The position numbers and the translations under genes are program-made. Under the pieces are notes generated by a model that did not search any database, was not told the origin of the DNA, and worked only from the letters and a program-made list of their open reading frames with translations. From the NCBI GenBank assembly GCA_946481475.1, contig CAMLOB010000259.1, positions 1 to 6,260 of the forward strand: 6,260 nt of DNA, given 5' to 3'. The stretch comes from an uncultured Chlorobiota bacterium (lineage in GTDB: Bacteria; Bacteroidota; Kapaibacteriia; OLB7). Shown here in pieces: positions 4,866 to 6,260 of this stretch; within the stretch, counting starts at the first letter, position 1, and each line of letters starts with the position of its first letter.

Positions 4866-6260
4866 ATGATGACCAATGCTACGCCCTTGAAAATGCTTCA
4901 ACTGACGGCAATTGCCACCATCGTTGCAATTGTCACCCTCCTGCCGAACGGGCTCTCCGCCCAGGATCGATGGAAACTTCTCGATATGAATTTTGAGAGC
5001 GGCTTCCAGACCGATCTGGAGTGGCCCCGACCGGGAGCGCAGATGTTCTGGCGCGATTCCCTGATCGGGTACTACCACACCTATACGGAGAACGACATCC
5101 AGGGGGGGCTTCACGCCTATTTCACGACAGACGGCGGCAAGACGTGGCAACTTCAGGATCCCCCCGATCCGATCCCTCATTACTTTGTCAGTCCTACATT
5201 TGCCTGGAATCCGGACGGGTTCTACACGAGTGACGGAGGAGCGAGCTGGCGGAAGCTGACGGCTACCTATACCGATACGAATTACTTCCCCGATCCCGAA
5301 CTTCGCTACACCATCACAAAAGCGATGGCCTTCTCACCGAACACCATCGTGGTCCTCTACCAGCTTCACGATGCCGACGGACCGGGACTGGACTCGATCC
5401 CCTTCGGTCCGTACCGGCTGGCCTTCACCCGTAATGGCGGGACCTCCTGGACATTCGTCGATTCGCTGAAATATCTCGGCAAGATTTACCAGGAACTCGA
5501 CACCAAGACCCGCTTCGGAATTCTCCCCTCACCGCCGGGACTTACCGGCAGTCCCTCACCGACCATCGGATGGTGGCAGCTTTTCAACATGCCGAGCGAT
5601 TCGATTGCCGTTGTCGGGACGAAGGCATACGGTACTCTGGATGGAAATATCGGAACACACTATTATGTAGGATATCTGAACCTGAACACGTTTGCTGCAC
5701 AGTGGTTCAAGCTTGGCTTTACCGAGCCCCTCTTCCCCCCTCCCGGCGGTCCTCTCGACTTTCAGTTTATCGACGACACGACCTTCTACATCGTTCAGTC
5801 CGAATTTGTCGACGTCATCAACAACCCGGACGATCTGAGGTGGACGATCTGGAGATCGGAGGATGGAGGAAGGGTCTGGGATTCGATCCCCTCTCCCCCC
5901 TGGGTCGACTACCGTTCGCTCCGGTTTGTCGGAACGCACCACGGTGTCGCAGGCAACGCATTCACGAACGACGGAGGAAGGAGCTGGACCGAGTGGGGCC
6001 ATCCGTTCGGAACGAATCCTCTCTTCTACGCCGTCGACTCGACATCATACAAGCTTGCCAACCGGTTCTCCCTGTTTGCCCGCTCAGGAGACGGGGGAAG
6101 AACGTGGACGCATAACGAAGCCGGAGGAATTCCCCACACGGTATCGGCATTTCAGGGGAACGTCCTTGTCGGTCGGGACTATCAGAGTCTTCTCATCAGT
6201 CCGGACTCGGGCGAGACCTGGCGGGACGTCGGAGTTGAAGGGAAACTTCCGTCGCGGCTG
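4866..6260 (+). CDS. secreted Asp-box (BNR) repeat protein, partial (3' end beyond right edge)
   Basis: 465 codons are open to the window edge. An N-terminal signal peptide is clear: Lys9, a hydrophobic stretch at about 11-27, and a probable cleavage site at LSA-QD (after residue 32). Seven Asp-box motifs of the form S/T-x-D/N-x-G-x-x-W follow: TTDGGKTW (87-94), TSDGGASW (121-128), TRNGGTSW (188-195), SEDGGRVW (331-338), TNDGGRSW (367-374), SGDGGRTW (407-414) and SPDSGETW (445-452). Such motifs mark the turns of beta-propeller blades in sialidases, sortilin/Vps10 domains and many secreted proteins of unknown function. No sialidase catalytic residues (an FRIP motif or an arginine triad) can be recognised, so an enzyme activity is not claimed. 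The product is probably exported across the inner membrane by Sec and then to the surface. In Bacteroidota such proteins often end in a type IX sorting domain, which would lie beyond the window. The adjacent PorV/PorQ-family gene fits that idea. Confidence 0.88.
   Translation, partial: MMTNATPLKMLQLTAIATIVAIVTLLPNGLSAQDRWKLLDMNFESGFQTDLEWPRPGAQMFWRDSLIGYYHTYTENDIQGGLHAYFTTDGGKTWQLQDPPDPIPHYFVSPTFAWNPDGFYTSDGGASWRKLTATYTDTNYFPDPELRYTITKAMAFSPNTIVVLYQLHDADGPGLDSIPFGPYRLAFTRNGGTSWTFVDSLKYLGKIYQELDTKTRFGILPSPPGLTGSPSPTIGWWQLFNMPSDSIAVVGTKAYGTLDGNIGTHYYVGYLNLNTFAAQWFKLGFTEPLFPPPGGPLDFQFIDDTTFYIVQSEFVDVINNPDDLRWTIWRSEDGGRVWDSIPSPPWVDYRSLRFVGTHHGVAGNAFTNDGGRSWTEWGHPFGTNPLFYAVDSTSYKLANRFSLFARSGDGGRTWTHNEAGGIPHTVSAFQGNVLVGRDYQSLLISPDSGETWRDVGVEGKLPSRL

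Noticed and set aside
5556..6002. 148-codon minus-strand frame
   Set aside because: It is antisense to the Asp-box gene, which has a signal peptide and seven motifs in frame.

Overview
The window looks like a high-GC chromosomal segment from a member of the Bacteroidota/Chlorobiota (FCB) group. Four signs point there: a GlmU-like sugar nucleotidyltransferase of the Bacteroidota-type family, a PorV/PorQ-family outer-membrane barrel, a secreted Asp-box protein, and two tRNA promoters of the form TTG-N20-TAnnTTTG, which is the Bacteroidota sigma-factor signature. The lineage cannot be fixed further; a high-GC Kapabacteria/Ignavibacteria-like genome is one guess.

The left half is transcribed on the minus strand. 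Reading leftwards from about 3220 it holds: tRNA-Gly(GCC) with its own promoter and terminator; an NAD-type isocitrate dehydrogenase gene; a four-helix DUF4149-like membrane protein gene whose GTG start overlaps the dehydrogenase stop by four bases; tRNA-Ser(GGA), whose promoter uses the membrane gene's stop codon as part of its -7 box and which is followed by an intrinsic terminator; and a GlmU-like gene that runs off the left edge. No terminator separates the dehydrogenase/DUF4149 pair from tRNA-Ser, so that transcript probably ends at the terminator behind the tRNA.

The right half is on the plus strand and diverges from tRNA-Gly. A complete PorV/PorQ-family outer-membrane protein gene carries an EF-hand-like calcium-loop motif. 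It is followed by about 525 bases without a convincing gene (strongly G-skewed at first, with a diverged direct repeat), then by a secreted protein with seven Asp-box (BNR) motifs that runs off the right edge. PorV-family proteins serve the type IX secretion system in Bacteroidota and Asp-box proteins are common type IX cargo, so the two may be linked, but the cargo's C-terminal sorting domain would lie outside the window.

No clearly new system is visible. The most useful observations are the matched pair of tRNA promoters, the promoter built on a stop codon, the EF-hand-like loop in the barrel protein, and the odd G-rich repeat-bearing spacer.
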